A stretch of 64,000 nucleotides of DNA from Lachnospiraceae bacterium V9D3004. Its GTDB lineage: Bacteria; Bacillota; Clostridia; Lachnospirales; Lachnospiraceae. Of this stretch, positions 9,285 through 19,900 are shown piece by piece (position 1 is the first letter of the stretch; the number at the start of each line of letters is the position of its first letter). The notes under the pieces are model-generated. The model saw only the letters and a program-made list of their open reading frames with translations. It did not search any database and was not told where the DNA came from. The DNA lies in assembly GCA_000621985.1 (NCBI GenBank), contig JHWW01000002.1, positions 62,001 through 126,000 on the forward strand, written 5' to 3'. The position numbers were made by a program, and so were the translations under genes.

Positions 9285-9980
9285 TTATCTGGATATAATA
9301 TAGTTAAGATGTCTTAATCCGTCACGAACTGCTCTCAGATGGGAAGTTCTGTCAACCGATGCACGGTGAAGAGTGACAGGAACCTCAGAGATGTTCAGCC
9401 CGCACCGTGAACCTTCGGCTATCATTTCTGTTGCGAATTCCATTCCGGTGGAACGGCAGTTAATATTCATGGCGGCACTCCTTGACATACCGCGCAATCC
9501 GCAATGAAAATCTCTAACGTCAGTACCAAAACGCAGTCTTCCGAGATATGACAGGGTATGTACACCGATCCGGTGTGAAACGCTCATTGCGTCTCGTTCC
9601 ATATCGGTGGCAAAACGATTTCCTATTACCATATCCGCGCCGGTTTTTAAGGTGCTGTATAACGGATATATTTCTTTAAAATCATATGTTGTATCGCAAT
9701 CTCCCATTATTAAATATCTGCCGCGCGAACTGTATATACCATGTCTTAAAGCAATACCGTATCCGGACCTTTTTTCTTTTACGACTCTGGCACCGCATGA
9801 TAATGCGACTTTTGCGGAATTGTCTGTGCAGCCGTTGTCAACGATTATTATCTCACCGTTTATCCCGTATTTTTTTAAAAAGGAATGAGCATCGTTCACA
9901 CAGGAACGCACACTTTTTTCTTCATTCAGACAGGGCATTATTATCGAGAGTTCAAGACTTTCTTTTTCTTTTATCCTCAT
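9285..9980 (-). CDS. Family 2 glycosyltransferase, DPM1-like
   Basis: 231 residues. GT-A fold motifs: LSIIMPCLNEEKSV at the N-terminus, EIIIVDNGCTDNSAKVA, the acidic GDCDTTYDF (DXD-like), and GIYSSRGRYLIMGD. This layout fits enzymes that load a sugar onto polyprenyl phosphate (dolichol-phosphate mannose synthase type); no C-terminal membrane helices are present. The start at 9980 is chosen because GGAGGTG lies eight bases upstream; a longer in-frame start at 10031 would extend further into the upstream gene. It overlaps the membrane protein gene by 29 bases, so the two are translationally linked. By inference it supplies lipid-linked sugar to that partner. Confidence 0.85.
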   Translation of the reverse strand: MRIKEKESLELSIIMPCLNEEKSVRSCVNDAHSFLKKYGINGEIIIVDNGCTDNSAKVALSCGARVVKEKRSGYGIALRHGIYSSRGRYLIMGDCDTTYDFKEIYPLYSTLKTGADMVIGNRFATDMERDAMSVSHRIGVHTLSYLGRLRFGTDVRDFHCGLRGMSRSAAMNINCRSTGMEFATEMIAEGSRCGLNISEVPVTLHRASVDRTSHLRAVRDGLRHLNYIISR

Positions 9981-11292
9981 GGAATACACACCTCCAATCC
10001 ACGATGCCGGCCATGAATACAGATATCGCAAGGATACCTGCCATCTGCGCTCTGAAAGTGAAAAAATAATGCAGATAAGAATGGTTTAATACGAGCATGT
10101 ACCTGAGATATGGTACAATACCTATGATCAAAAGAACAGAAGCGGCACGTATGTCAGCGTCTTTTTTTCTGTATACAAAACATATATATATTATGATGAT
10201 CAATGCCATGATACCGATGGCAACACCGATCTCCCCGAAGCAGAATGGGATAAGGCTTCTGATATTATTTCCGAGAGATGCGAATATATTGCCGATAATA
10301 TTGTCGGAAACACTGCCGCCGATTCGCTCGCTTATATGTGAAGTGACATAAGGCATGACATTTTCACCAAGAATAGCAGCGGCCAAAGCCCATTTGGAAA
10401 GCCACATGAATACATAACCGAAAATCCAGTGAGTGCCCAGGGAGAAAGCGGTTTTGATCATATATACGGCTCGGTTTTTATATCCGGATGGAACAGGGAT
10501 ACGTTCAGTGAGCTTAAGGAGTATTATAAGCGGTACAAGAAGTGTTAATGTCTCGGTCGTCAAAAAATCAAAAAAACATGTTAACATTCCGCATATAAGA
10601 AACAGATATACCGGTGCTTTTGTGTTGGGCAATTTTTTGAATCTGAATATTATGATGTTGGAGATAACGAGTGTTAACATTATCGTCCATGTGTATTCGA
10701 GAGTAAAAGGTATGAAGCATGCCATGGTCATTATGAGCGCGACAATTATACCGATGGAAAGAGCATATTCTCCTGAACGAAAAAGCTGCATGAGCAGTAA
10801 TCCTGCAAGTACGATCAGTACGATAAGATGCCATATATATATCCCCTGAATGGAAAATATACAGAATAACGGGCGCAGAAATATTATGGATCCGTGCCAG
10901 TAACGCATATATTGTGTGTTCGGTTCATAATTTCCGGTTACCGAAGTATAGAGATTTTCATTTTCATTTTGTAACTTGCCTTTATAATACATATCTTTCA
11001 TGACCGATGAAAGAGGCGAAGAAGGATCGATGTTCCAGACAATCGAAGTAAGTATTGAGTCAGCATAATGATCCTGTCTGCTTCCCGGAAGATAAGGTAT
11101 GGCGTAAGAAAACATATTCTCTTCATTTACAAAATATTCAGCCGATCTTGTGACATTATCCTTTATAGCCGAACGGGGTATCATGGCCGAAAGAACGAGA
11201 AGACAGACTGCCGTGGCAAGGGTGATCAAAAAAACTGCTGCGCACCGCAGTATGTGAAACAATATATTATGGTTATCAGCTTCTGTGTTCAT
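9952..11292 (-). CDS. Polytopic membrane protein, possible GT-C glycosyltransferase
   Basis: 446 residues. There is one N-terminal helix, then a roughly 100-residue extracytoplasmic loop (rich in Tyr and Asn, with DQ/DH-like acidic pairs around PGSRQDHYADS), followed by about nine more membrane helices and a basic tail. The long first loop after helix 1 followed by many helices is the layout of GT-C enzymes that use polyprenyl-phosphate sugars, and the overlapping downstream gene is a DPM1-like GT2. I cannot identify a named family. A candidate promoter on this strand lies at 11340-11368. Confidence 0.65.
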   Translation of the reverse strand: MNTEADNHNILFHILRCAAVFLITLATAVCLLVLSAMIPRSAIKDNVTRSAEYFVNEENMFSYAIPYLPGSRQDHYADSILTSIVWNIDPSSPLSSVMKDMYYKGKLQNENENLYTSVTGNYEPNTQYMRYWHGSIIFLRPLFCIFSIQGIYIWHLIVLIVLAGLLLMQLFRSGEYALSIGIIVALIMTMACFIPFTLEYTWTIMLTLVISNIIIFRFKKLPNTKAPVYLFLICGMLTCFFDFLTTETLTLLVPLIILLKLTERIPVPSGYKNRAVYMIKTAFSLGTHWIFGYVFMWLSKWALAAAILGENVMPYVTSHISERIGGSVSDNIIGNIFASLGNNIRSLIPFCFGEIGVAIGIMALIIIIYICFVYRKKDADIRAASVLLIIGIVPYLRYMLVLNHSYLHYFFTFRAQMAGILAISVFMAGIVDWRCVFHEDKRKRKS

Positions 11293-11339
11293 ATGGCAAA
11301 ACTCCGGGTTTTGTAACTGTTATTTTAAGTATATCAACA

Positions 11340-11368
11340 AGAATACAGTATTTTTATGACGTTTGCAA
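11340..11368 (-). promoter_or_regulatory. Candidate promoter for the membrane/GT2 pair
   Basis: On the minus strand, TTGCAA (11368-11363) and TATTCT (11345-11340) are separated by 17 bases, about 50 bases upstream of the start at 11292. It is back to back with the rpmF promoter. Confidence 0.4.
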
Positions 11369-11396
11369 GAGTGAATGACAAACCTGTAAAAAGTCC

Positions 11397-11425
11397 TTGA
11401 CAAAGGATAGGCTAACCCTTATAAT
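11397..11425 (+). promoter_or_regulatory. Sigma-A promoter for rpmF
   Basis: A perfect TTGACA (11397-11402), a 17-base spacer and a perfect TATAAT (11420-11425). This is a consensus promoter about 60 bases upstream of rpmF, as expected for a ribosomal protein gene. Confidence 0.9.
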
Positions 11426-11486
11426 AATTCGAGTATGAGCGAAATAAAGGTATATTTCGTATTAGATAGACAGGAGGTGTAATGAT

Positions 11487-11672
11487 ATGTCAATATGTCC
11501 TAAGAATAAATCGTCAAAATCAAGAAGAGATAAGAGACGTGCTAACTGGAAGATGAAGTCAGTTAATCTTGTAAAATGCAGCAATTGCGGAGAACTTATG
11601 ATGCCGCATCGTGTATGCAGAAGCTGTGGTTCCTATAATAAGAAGGAAGTTATCGCCACAGAGGAAGCTTAA
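11487..11672 (+). CDS. rpmF: 50S ribosomal protein bL32
   Basis: 61 residues with the bL32 N-terminus (MSICPKNKSSKSRRDKRRAN) and a zinc-ribbon pair CSNCGE and CRSCGS. It is a structural protein of the large ribosomal subunit, and the four cysteines bind zinc. AGGAGG lies about nine bases before the ATG at 11487. In many bacteria rpmF follows a DUF177 (yceD) gene and precedes plsX or fab genes; here it stands alone between its own promoter and a terminator. Confidence 0.97.
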   Translation: MSICPKNKSSKSRRDKRRANWKMKSVNLVKCSNCGELMMPHRVCRSCGSYNKKEVIATEEA

Positions 11673-11702
11673 TAAATGACCTATAATATGTATTTTTCGA
11701 AG

Positions 11703-11731
11703 AAGCCGGTTTGTTTGACCGGCTTTTTTTC
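11703..11731 (+). terminator. Rho-independent terminator of rpmF
   Basis: AGCCGGT (11704-11710) pairs with ACCGGCT (11718-11724) around a seven-base loop and is followed by a T-run. Confidence 0.9.
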
Positions 11732-11758
11732 ACTTTTTTTCTATTGTTCATTATTCTC

Positions 11759-11785
11759 TTGAAAAAACCATAAAATCAGTATAAA
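11759..11785 (+). promoter_or_regulatory. Possible promoter for the kinase operon
   Basis: TTGAAA (11759-11764) and TATAAA (11780-11785) with a short 15-base spacer, about 80 bases before the first kinase gene. Confidence 0.3.
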
Positions 11786-11862
11786 ATATACATAACTGTA
11801 CATGGCTGTTTAGCGCATTTGGACAGAAAGGAAATGCCCATATTGCGGGTTATGGTTGATAT

Positions 11863-14022
11863 ATGAAAAATAATCAAAACAAATATTCAAAATGGCATAT
11901 TATAATATTTGTATTTATAGTATTATTTTTTGTCGGTATAATCATAATTTATTACCTGATGTTGTACTCAACGACAAGGGATAATATCATGAACAGGGGC
12001 AGGATCAATGCTACAAGTTCTTCGAAGCAGATTGATAACTACCTGTCTGCAAGTGTGGATGCGCTTAAACTTACTGCGTATTCACTTGATAATATGATCA
12101 GGGATAACCGGTCTCAGCATGAGATACGAGATTTTCTGATGAATCAGACAGTTGCGGTCAAGAATACGTTGTTGGGGGATACTACCGGATTATATGGGTA
12201 CATTAACGGTGAATTCATGGATGGTTCGGGTTGGGAGCCCGAAGATGATTATATGGCAACGGAGAGACCATGGTATGTTGATGCAAGAGCCAACAGCGGA
12301 AGTATAACGTTAGTTGATCCCTATCTTGATCTGTATACCGGAGATGTAATGATATCAATCGTGAAGACGTTGTGTGATGCCAAGAGCGTAGTGGCTATAG
12401 ATGTATCCATGCAAAATCTTCAACAGATAACCGAAGACCATGCAAAACATGATGCATCGTATTCGGAGATCATAATAAGCGACAGAGGACAGATCATAGC
12501 AAGTTCGGATAAGCAGGGAATTGGAGAAGATCTTGCAAAAGAACGCGGTTCGCTTGGAGAAGAGATATCAAAAGAGATCAATTCATCGGGTGAGAATAGT
12601 TTTTATCTCAAACACGATAGTACGGATTATATAATATATGTCATGCCGCTTGGAAACGGATGGACATGTATATCGGTATCAGATGCTACCGGAGAATATT
12701 CAAAGTTAAAAATTCCGCTTATAACTGTCATAATATCGGCAGCGTTATTAATAGCAGTTCTTGTATTCTTCATGATTACGTCTGACAGAAAGAGTAACGA
12801 AGCAAGGAAGATGTCAATGAGATCGGAACGTGCTATTGCGGCCAATGAGGCAAAATCGGCATTTTTGTCGAATATGTCCCATGAGATAAGAACACCTATC
12901 AATTCAATACTCGGAATGAATGAGATGATACTTCGCGAATGTGAAGATGATGATATAATTAAGTATTCACAGAATATTGAATCATCAGGTGCCACATTGC
13001 TCAGTCTTGTTAATGATATACTTGATTTTTCGAAGATTGAAGCAGGGAAGATGGATATCATTCCGGTAGATTATAACATCGGTTCGCTGATCAATGATCT
13101 GATCAATATGGTACATACAAGAGCCGATGAGAAAGGCTTGAAGTTCAAAGCCGATATTGATGAGAATATTCCGGCAGGACTTCATGGTGATGAGATAAGG
13201 ATCAAACAGGTTATAACCAATCTTCTCACCAATGCCGTAAAATATACCAACAAAGGCAAAGTAAAGCTGAGTATAGGATATGAGGACATTGAGAATGATC
13301 CCGATTCGATACTGATCAAAGTGGCAGTTAAGGATACGGGAATAGGAATAAAACCAGAAGATATTGAAAAGCTTTTCATAAAATTCGAGCGTATAGAAGA
13401 AGAAAGAAACAGAAATATAGAAGGAACAGGTCTGGGACTTAATATAGCAAGCATGCTTCTCGGAATGATGGGAAGTGAGCTTAAGGTTGAGAGTGTATAC
13501 GGTGAAGGATCGATGTTTTATTTCACCATGGTTCAGAAGGTGGTTGACAGAACTCCGGTCGGAGACTTCGGATCATCATTCTCCGGTGCGTCAAGACATA
13601 ATGCGAAAAATGAAGCAAAGTTCATCGCTCCTTCGGCCAATATTCTTGTTGTTGACGATGCAAAGATGAATCTGTTCGTATTCAAGAGCCTGTTAAAGAG
13701 AACGAAAGTACAGATAGACACGGCTAACTCCGGTGATATAGGAATAACCATGGCAGGAAAGAAAAAGTATGATATTATATTCCTTGATTATCTGATGCCC
13801 GAAAAGAACGGAATAGAAACACTGAAAGAGATGCGTGAAGACGAAAAAGGAATGAATCATGATACACCTGTGATATGTCTTACTGCCAATGCTATATCGG
13901 GAGCAAGAGAGACATATATTAATGCCGGTTTTGACAATTATCTATCAAAGCCAATAGATTCCGTAAGGCTTGAGGAGATGATGATAGAATATATGCCGGC
14001 TGAAAAAGTCAGTATGCTGTAA
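11863..14022 (+). CDS. Hybrid histidine kinase with extracellular Cache-type sensor
   Basis: 719 residues. A membrane helix at about 10-33, a PDC/Cache-like extracellular sensor (about 35-285, with WYVDARANSGSITLVDPYLD), a second helix (about 286-306), then HisKA with FLSNMSHEIRTPINS (H340). The HATPase domain has NLLTNAVKYT, DTGIGI and GTGLGL, and the C-terminal receiver has Asp at 642 (IIFLDYLMPEKNG). All catalytic motifs are intact, so autophosphorylation and intramolecular transfer are expected; there is no Hpt domain here. The start at 11863 lacks a strong ribosome binding site. It is the first gene of a five-gene operon in which the third kinase supplies an Hpt domain. Confidence 0.88.
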   Translation: MKNNQNKYSKWHIIIFVFIVLFFVGIIIIYYLMLYSTTRDNIMNRGRINATSSSKQIDNYLSASVDALKLTAYSLDNMIRDNRSQHEIRDFLMNQTVAVKNTLLGDTTGLYGYINGEFMDGSGWEPEDDYMATERPWYVDARANSGSITLVDPYLDLYTGDVMISIVKTLCDAKSVVAIDVSMQNLQQITEDHAKHDASYSEIIISDRGQIIASSDKQGIGEDLAKERGSLGEEISKEINSSGENSFYLKHDSTDYIIYVMPLGNGWTCISVSDATGEYSKLKIPLITVIISAALLIAVLVFFMITSDRKSNEARKMSMRSERAIAANEAKSAFLSNMSHEIRTPINSILGMNEMILRECEDDDIIKYSQNIESSGATLLSLVNDILDFSKIEAGKMDIIPVDYNIGSLINDLINMVHTRADEKGLKFKADIDENIPAGLHGDEIRIKQVITNLLTNAVKYTNKGKVKLSIGYEDIENDPDSILIKVAVKDTGIGIKPEDIEKLFIKFERIEEERNRNIEGTGLGLNIASMLLGMMGSELKVESVYGEGSMFYFTMVQKVVDRTPVGDFGSSFSGASRHNAKNEAKFIAPSANILVVDDAKMNLFVFKSLLKRTKVQIDTANSGDIGITMAGKKKYDIIFLDYLMPEKNGIETLKEMREDEKGMNHDTPVICLTANAISGARETYINAGFDNYLSKPIDSVRLEEMMIEYMPAEKVSML

Positions 14023-14098
14023 TCCGGAGTATAACGGTTACAGTAAAATAGGGAAATAAGATAAGCGGATAATATGACGGAGAGGAAGGGTAAGACTT

Positions 14099-14908
14099 AT
14101 GAGAAAAATTATCTTGAACAGATTGATAGCATCGTTAATAATGATAGCGCCTGTCGTAATGTGTACAGCGTGTGCGGGAGGTTCATCAGGCGACGAGTCT
14201 CTTGATAAGGTATTAGAGGCCAAAAAACTGGTTATAGGACTGGATGATAATTTTCCACCGATGGGATATGTTGACGAATCCGGAGAGGTAGTAGGTTTTG
14301 ATATCGATGTAGCTAAAGAAACATGCAAAAGACTCGGAATAGAGCTTGTTCCAAAAACGATCGAATGGGAAGATAAAGATGATCTGCTTAATAAAGGAGA
14401 GATTGACTGTATCTGGAACGGAATGTCGGTTAACGATGAAAGAAGAGAGACAATGAGTCTTTCGGAACCCTATATGAAAAACAATCTGGTGTTCGTTGTG
14501 TCAAAAAACAGCGGAATAAAATCGTCAGATGAACTTAAGGGAAAAAAGATCGCGCTTCAGGACGGAACGACCGGTGCTGATGAATTAATGAAATCGGATA
14601 TGAATTCCGATGTTGAGACCGTAATGTTTAATGACAGCGTGAAAATGCTTGAATATCTGGAAGAAGGAAAAGTGGATGCAGTACTTACCGATTCCGTATT
14701 TGTATATTATTATATCGCAGAAAACAATAAAGAATTTTATGTACTTCCCAATGAATTAAAAACAGAAAAATTTACGATCGGCTTCAGGAAAAATGATGAA
14801 GCTCTGCGCGATAAGATCCAGGAAGTGTTACATGAAATGAAAGTTGACGGCACACTTGCTGATATTTCCACCAAATGGTTTGAGACCGATATTACAACAG
14901 TGAGATAA
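14099..14908 (+). CDS. Family 3 solute-binding lipoprotein (amino-acid type)
   Basis: 269 residues. A hydrophobic signal ends at a lipobox-like CTAC with Cys25. The SBP_bac_3 fold follows: LVIGLDDNFPPMGYVDESGE, GFDIDVAKETCKRLG, DCIWNGMSVNDERRE, and the closing GTLADISTKWF. Family members bind polar amino acids or opines. AGGAAGGG precedes the ATG at 14099. No permease or ATPase gene is near; it is flanked on both sides by hybrid kinases, and the next gene starts four bases after its stop. A sensory role, presenting ligand to a kinase, is more likely than uptake, though it could also serve a distant transporter. Confidence 0.88.
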   Translation: MRKIILNRLIASLIMIAPVVMCTACAGGSSGDESLDKVLEAKKLVIGLDDNFPPMGYVDESGEVVGFDIDVAKETCKRLGIELVPKTIEWEDKDDLLNKGEIDCIWNGMSVNDERRETMSLSEPYMKNNLVFVVSKNSGIKSSDELKGKKIALQDGTTGADELMKSDMNSDVETVMFNDSVKMLEYLEEGKVDAVLTDSVFVYYYIAENNKEFYVLPNELKTEKFTIGFRKNDEALRDKIQEVLHEMKVDGTLADISTKWFETDITTVR

Positions 14909-14912
14909 ATAT

Positions 14913-16967
14913 ATGGAAGAACGAACTAATAATCATATTACCGTAGTTTCCGTCCTGACACTAGGATGTGTGGGACTCATAATAAAAAGCATTATGGAGG
15001 GTTGGGAATTCTGGATGCCTCCACTTCTTATTGCCGCTTTGGTGATAATGTGGGTTATTCATATTACCGAATATCCCGGAGAAAGATTCAGAGAGAATTA
15101 TTATCTTTCATATGCCATGCTTGGAGCCTTGTATCATGGTGTTCATGAGACAAGTTTTTTTGATATTGCTCTGGTTGCAATATTTATAATCATTGTATTT
15201 TCTGTTATAGATCGCATTAATTTTCTTGGTTTTATTCTTACGGAATATTTTGTGCTTATGATAGTACAGATAGTCCTTGCTTCGTATTCGGGAAATGTAG
15301 AGTTCACCTTCAATGACAGATCGGGGATCGCTCTTCAGTCCGTTGTTGTTCTGGTCGCATTTTACATATGCAGAAAAAATATGTTCCTTAGGACGGAGAT
15401 GACCGGAGAACTTGTTGATATGGAAGAAAGGATCAACAATGCCAGAAGTGATATGGAGGATTTCCTTGTTAATATATCTCATGAGCTCAGGACGCCTGTT
15501 AATGTTGTAAACGGAATATCGACTCTTATGCTTAAAGACGAGGAAACCGAAGATGTAACTGCAATAAGGAATGCGGGTATAAGACTGTCACGTGAGATAG
15601 AAAATATACAGGATTATACGGAAATCAAAAGAGGTACGGTTGTTATCGAAGAAGAACAGTATGCGATCACTTCTCTCATAAATGATTTGCTGTACAGTTT
15701 CAGGATTCAGGAAAAAAAAGACCGGCTTGAATTTGTTGTCGACCTTGATCCTCTCGTACCTATGATGATGAAAGGTGATATTAAAAAACTTCATAAGATA
15801 TTGAGGCATCTGATCGATAATTCGATGAATTTTACAAATGAAGGCGGAGTGTATGTCAGGATCGCCTCACTTAAGAGGCCTTACGGTGTGAATCTTGAGA
15901 TAGAAGTCACAGACACCGGTATAGGGATGTCAAGAAAGGATATCGCAAATGCTTCGAAAGGCCTGTATCAGGCTAACGGAAAACGTAATCGTAATATCGG
16001 TGGAATAGGTCTCGGATTAAGTATCGTGTACGGCTTTGTTCATAAGATGAAAGGTTTTGTAGCCGTTGACAGTATAAAAGGTTACGGAACAACCGTTCGT
16101 ATAACCGTTCCGCAGGAAGTATCGGATCCGAGTCCATGCTTAAGGATCGATAAGAATCTTGCAAAGAATATCATATTCCACGTGACACCGGAAAAATATA
16201 AGGTGCCGAGAGTAAGGGAATTCTATCAGGATATGGCTGTAAGCATTGCTTCTGGATTGAAACTTAATCTGTATTCCGCAGTTACTACATCGGATGTTGA
16301 TAAGATTCTTGACAGGATGGAAGTATCACATATATTCACGGGAAGCGAAGAATATGAGAGTGATCCGGAATACTATGATGAGCTTAGCAGGAAAGGTATA
16401 GTTGTTGTCGTATCCACAACAACAGGGTTTGTCAGGACAAACTCAAAAGGTGTGATCTTTATTCCAAAGCCGCTCTACGGATTCCCAATAACCAAGATAT
16501 TAAATGAAGGAACCGGAGCGAAGAACTTTGAGATATTCGAAGAGAAAAATGTACCGGTGCTTGACGGGTTAAGAGCGCTTATTGTTGACGATGAACCGAT
16601 GAATCTTGTGGTGGCCGCAGGATTATTTAAGAATTATAATATGATAACGGATACTGCCGGAAGCGGACAGGAATCACTGGAAAAATACAGCAACAATGAT
16701 TACGACATTATATTCATGGATCATATGATGCCTGAAATGGACGGTATCGAAGCCATGAAGAGGTTAAAGAGGATCGCTCTTGACAGCGGCAGAAGAGTTA
16801 AGATAGTAGCGCTTACGGCAAACGCGGTAAGCGGTGCAAAACAGATGTTTTTGTCGGAAGGATTTGACGGATTCATAGGAAAACCGATAGATATCGGAGA
16901 ATTTGAGAAAGTAATGTGTAATGTGCTTCCACATACGGTAAAAGAATATGCGGGAGGTGATCATTGA
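14913..16967 (+). CDS. Integral-membrane hybrid histidine kinase with pseudo-receiver
   Basis: 684 residues. About six membrane helices fill residues 8-155 with no large external loop. A short coiled segment leads to HisKA with FLVNISHELRTPVNV (H190), then HATPase motifs (IDNSMNFT, DTGIGM, GGIGLGLSI). Residues about 395-520 look like a receiver fold that has lost its phosphorylation site (no DxxMP motif, but it keeps a KPL segment near the end). A genuine receiver follows with D603 (IIFMDHMMPEMDG). The membrane part resembles no sensor I can name. It starts four bases after the binding-protein gene and its stop overlaps the next ATG (TGATG), so the genes are coupled. Confidence 0.85.
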   Translation: MEERTNNHITVVSVLTLGCVGLIIKSIMEGWEFWMPPLLIAALVIMWVIHITEYPGERFRENYYLSYAMLGALYHGVHETSFFDIALVAIFIIIVFSVIDRINFLGFILTEYFVLMIVQIVLASYSGNVEFTFNDRSGIALQSVVVLVAFYICRKNMFLRTEMTGELVDMEERINNARSDMEDFLVNISHELRTPVNVVNGISTLMLKDEETEDVTAIRNAGIRLSREIENIQDYTEIKRGTVVIEEEQYAITSLINDLLYSFRIQEKKDRLEFVVDLDPLVPMMMKGDIKKLHKILRHLIDNSMNFTNEGGVYVRIASLKRPYGVNLEIEVTDTGIGMSRKDIANASKGLYQANGKRNRNIGGIGLGLSIVYGFVHKMKGFVAVDSIKGYGTTVRITVPQEVSDPSPCLRIDKNLAKNIIFHVTPEKYKVPRVREFYQDMAVSIASGLKLNLYSAVTTSDVDKILDRMEVSHIFTGSEEYESDPEYYDELSRKGIVVVVSTTTGFVRTNSKGVIFIPKPLYGFPITKILNEGTGAKNFEIFEEKNVPVLDGLRALIVDDEPMNLVVAAGLFKNYNMITDTAGSGQESLEKYSNNDYDIIFMDHMMPEMDGIEAMKRLKRIALDSGRRVKIVALTANAVSGAKQMFLSEGFDGFIGKPIDIGEFEKVMCNVLPHTVKEYAGGDH

Positions 16968-19900
16968 TGTTACTGTTTAAAGGCTTGTTCATAAAAGGAG
17001 ACAAAAGTGAGATATCGTTTGAGCAGCGTATAGTGTCATTCATCGTATTTTCGGGTGAGATATCACTGCTTATTGCGATGCTCTTTGATATCGCTATAGA
17101 TGAGAATATTATCGAGATCATTACTCTTGCGATGCTTCTTGCGGCACTTCCCATATCGGCATATATATGTCTGAGGTTAAATAAAGCGGCCGCATGTGTA
17201 AAACTTCAGATATTTTTCCTGGTATTTCTTGTTATGCCGGTAACGTTTTTCTTCGGAGGAGGTCCGAGGGGAGGCGGAATAATATGGACGGCGATAACGT
17301 ATATGTATATCGGCGTAGTGTTAACCGGGGCATGGAAGACAGCCATGACCGCATCGCTCACGCTTGTGGTCATATCCGAATACGCCATGTATTATTTTGA
17401 TCCGAATCTGATATATAATCACAACGATATCGAATTCATCATAGATACACTGGTGTCAATCATTCTTGTAGGCGGCATGATCTATTCAATGGTATGGTTT
17501 CAGGGTATCATGTACAGAGAAGAAAGGTTGCGTGCCCAGGCCGAGACAAGGCGTGCCGAGGAGCTAAACCGCACACAGAATCAGTTTTTTTCGAGTATGA
17601 GTCATGAGATAAGAACCCCCATCAATTCAATACTCGGTCTTAATGAGATCATAATGAGGCAGGAAGATGCTTCCGAAGAGATAAAAAAAGATGCGGCCAA
17701 TATTCAGGGAGCGGGTAAGATGCTTCTTGCTCTTGTTAATGATATCCTTGATATAAGTAAGATAGAAGCCGGAAAGATGGATATAGTTCCCGTCAATTAC
17801 AGTGTCGGTTCACTTGTGTCGGATATTGTTAATATGGTATGGCTTCGCGCCGAACAAAAAGGTCTGAAAGTTGAAGTTGACATAGATCCTTCAATACCGT
17901 CCGAATTGTACGGAGATGAGATGCGTATCAAACAGATACTCATCAACCTTCTTAATAATGCGATAAAATATACCAATGAAGGGACAGTGAGTCTCCATAT
18001 AGAGAAGGAGGCTGAAGAAGATTATAAAGTTCAGCTTATAATATCTGTATCGGATACCGGAATAGGGATCAGGCAGGATGCTCTTCCTTATCTGTTTGAT
18101 ACTTTCAGGAGAGTGGATGAAGAGAGAAACAGATATATCGAGGGAACCGGGCTTGGTCTGTCAATTGTAAAGCAGTTAGTCGAACTTATGGACGGAAGTA
18201 TCGATGTAAACAGTGTATTCGGTCAGGGATCGACATTTACGGTCACGTTATGGCAGGCTGTTACCAATAATAATCCTCTTGGTGCGGTTGAGCTTTCGGG
18301 TATCGGTGATCCGTCATATGAGCAGAGATATAAGAGCGGATTCAGTGCTCCCGACGCAAGAATTCTCATTGTAGATGACAGTCCGATCAATCTTGAGGTG
18401 GAAAAAAGACTTCTTGACGATACTGACATGTTAGTTGATACGGCATCCGGAGGGGTTAAGGCTCTTGAAATGACGTTAAGATCCCGTTACGATCTGATAT
18501 TCATGGATCATTTGATGCCTGATATGGACGGATTGGAATGCCTGTCGCGTATAAGAAAACAGAGCGGAGGACTTAATAACAGTGCTCCGGTGATCGTGCT
18601 TACAGCCAATGCCGGAGGAGAAAACAGAAGTCTTTACAACAAAAGCGGATTTGACGGATATCTTGTGAAGCCGGTATCAGGAAGGCAGCTTGAGGAGATA
18701 ATCATAAAACATCTTCCTAAAGAAAAGGTAATTTTGTCCAAAGCCGCCGAATTCTCCGGTATTGAGATGAATACTGCAAGCGGTTACAGAAGAAAGGTTC
18801 CGATACTCATTACAACCAGCAGTATGAGTGACCTCCCTCTTTCAATGATCAGAGAACTGAATATTGATATTATTCATTTCAATATACATATGGGTGACCA
18901 CACTTTCTGGGATAATCTTGAAGCGGATGCGGACGGCCTGATAGATTATATGAAAGAAGATGATGTGGAATTCTTCTCAGAGCCCCCCGTTGTCGAGGAC
19001 TATGAGAGATTCTTTGCAAGTAAACTTAAGAAAACCCACCGTATCATTCATATTGCGATCACTTCAAGCATGAGTGTGGAATATGAAAGGGCACTTGCGG
19101 CAGCCAAGAATTTTGATAACGTAACGATCGTTAATTCGGAGAAACTTTCAAGTGCTACCGGGCTTTTAGTTCTTGCGGCTTATCAGATGGCAAAACAGAA
19201 TGAACCGGTTGAAAAGATCGTGGAAGAACTTGAGCTTTTAAAGAAAAGGATCAATTGCAGTTTCGTGATCGCGGGAACGGATTTTATGATGAGAAGAGGA
19301 TTCATAGGTCAAAAGGTTCATATGATCCTAAAATCCCTCAATATAAGGCCGTGTATACAGGTAAAGAACAATAAATACGGAGTCGGTGGTTTATTTTTCG
19401 GAAACCGTAAGAAATGCTTCGAAAAATATATTGCATACGCTCTTTCGAAAAAGGCATCTCCGGATCTTGATATTCTGTTCGTGACATATGTAGATGTAAC
19501 TGTAGAAGAACTTGCATGGATCGAGAAGGAGATCAAAAAAAGATTCGACTTCAAGCATATTGTATTCCAGAAGGCATCGGCAGGAATATCACTTAACAGC
19601 GGGCCGGGAACATTCGGACTTCTGTATATGGATAAGGGAAAGAATTCATATAATCTCTCATCTCTTCTTACAAAAGAAATTGAACCTCATGACAATGAAA
19701 ATGATGAGGTTCGGGATCTCACAGATGACGGTTATCCTGTTATGAGACAGGCTCATTACGGGGCGGCACGATCCGAAGATATGGATATGGGATACATACC
19801 GGGAATAAGGGAAACAGGTTCGAATCGACGCCAAGCTTTAAGAGAGCTGCCATGGTATAAAAAAATAGATGGTATAGATGGTGATACGGCTATTGGTAAC

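Noticed and set aside
10433-10849. A 138-residue plus-strand frame opposite the membrane protein
   Set aside because: It lies wholly inside the polytopic membrane protein gene and lacks a start signal and recognisable sequence.
12627-13061. A 144-residue antisense frame in the first hybrid kinase
   Set aside because: No ribosome binding site or homology is evident; the kinase motifs on the plus strand are conserved.
14099-14908. A complete amino acid ABC uptake system
   Set aside because: Only the binding protein is present; the ABC genes at 21963-25032 are of the FtsX/MacB type and do not use such binding proteins.
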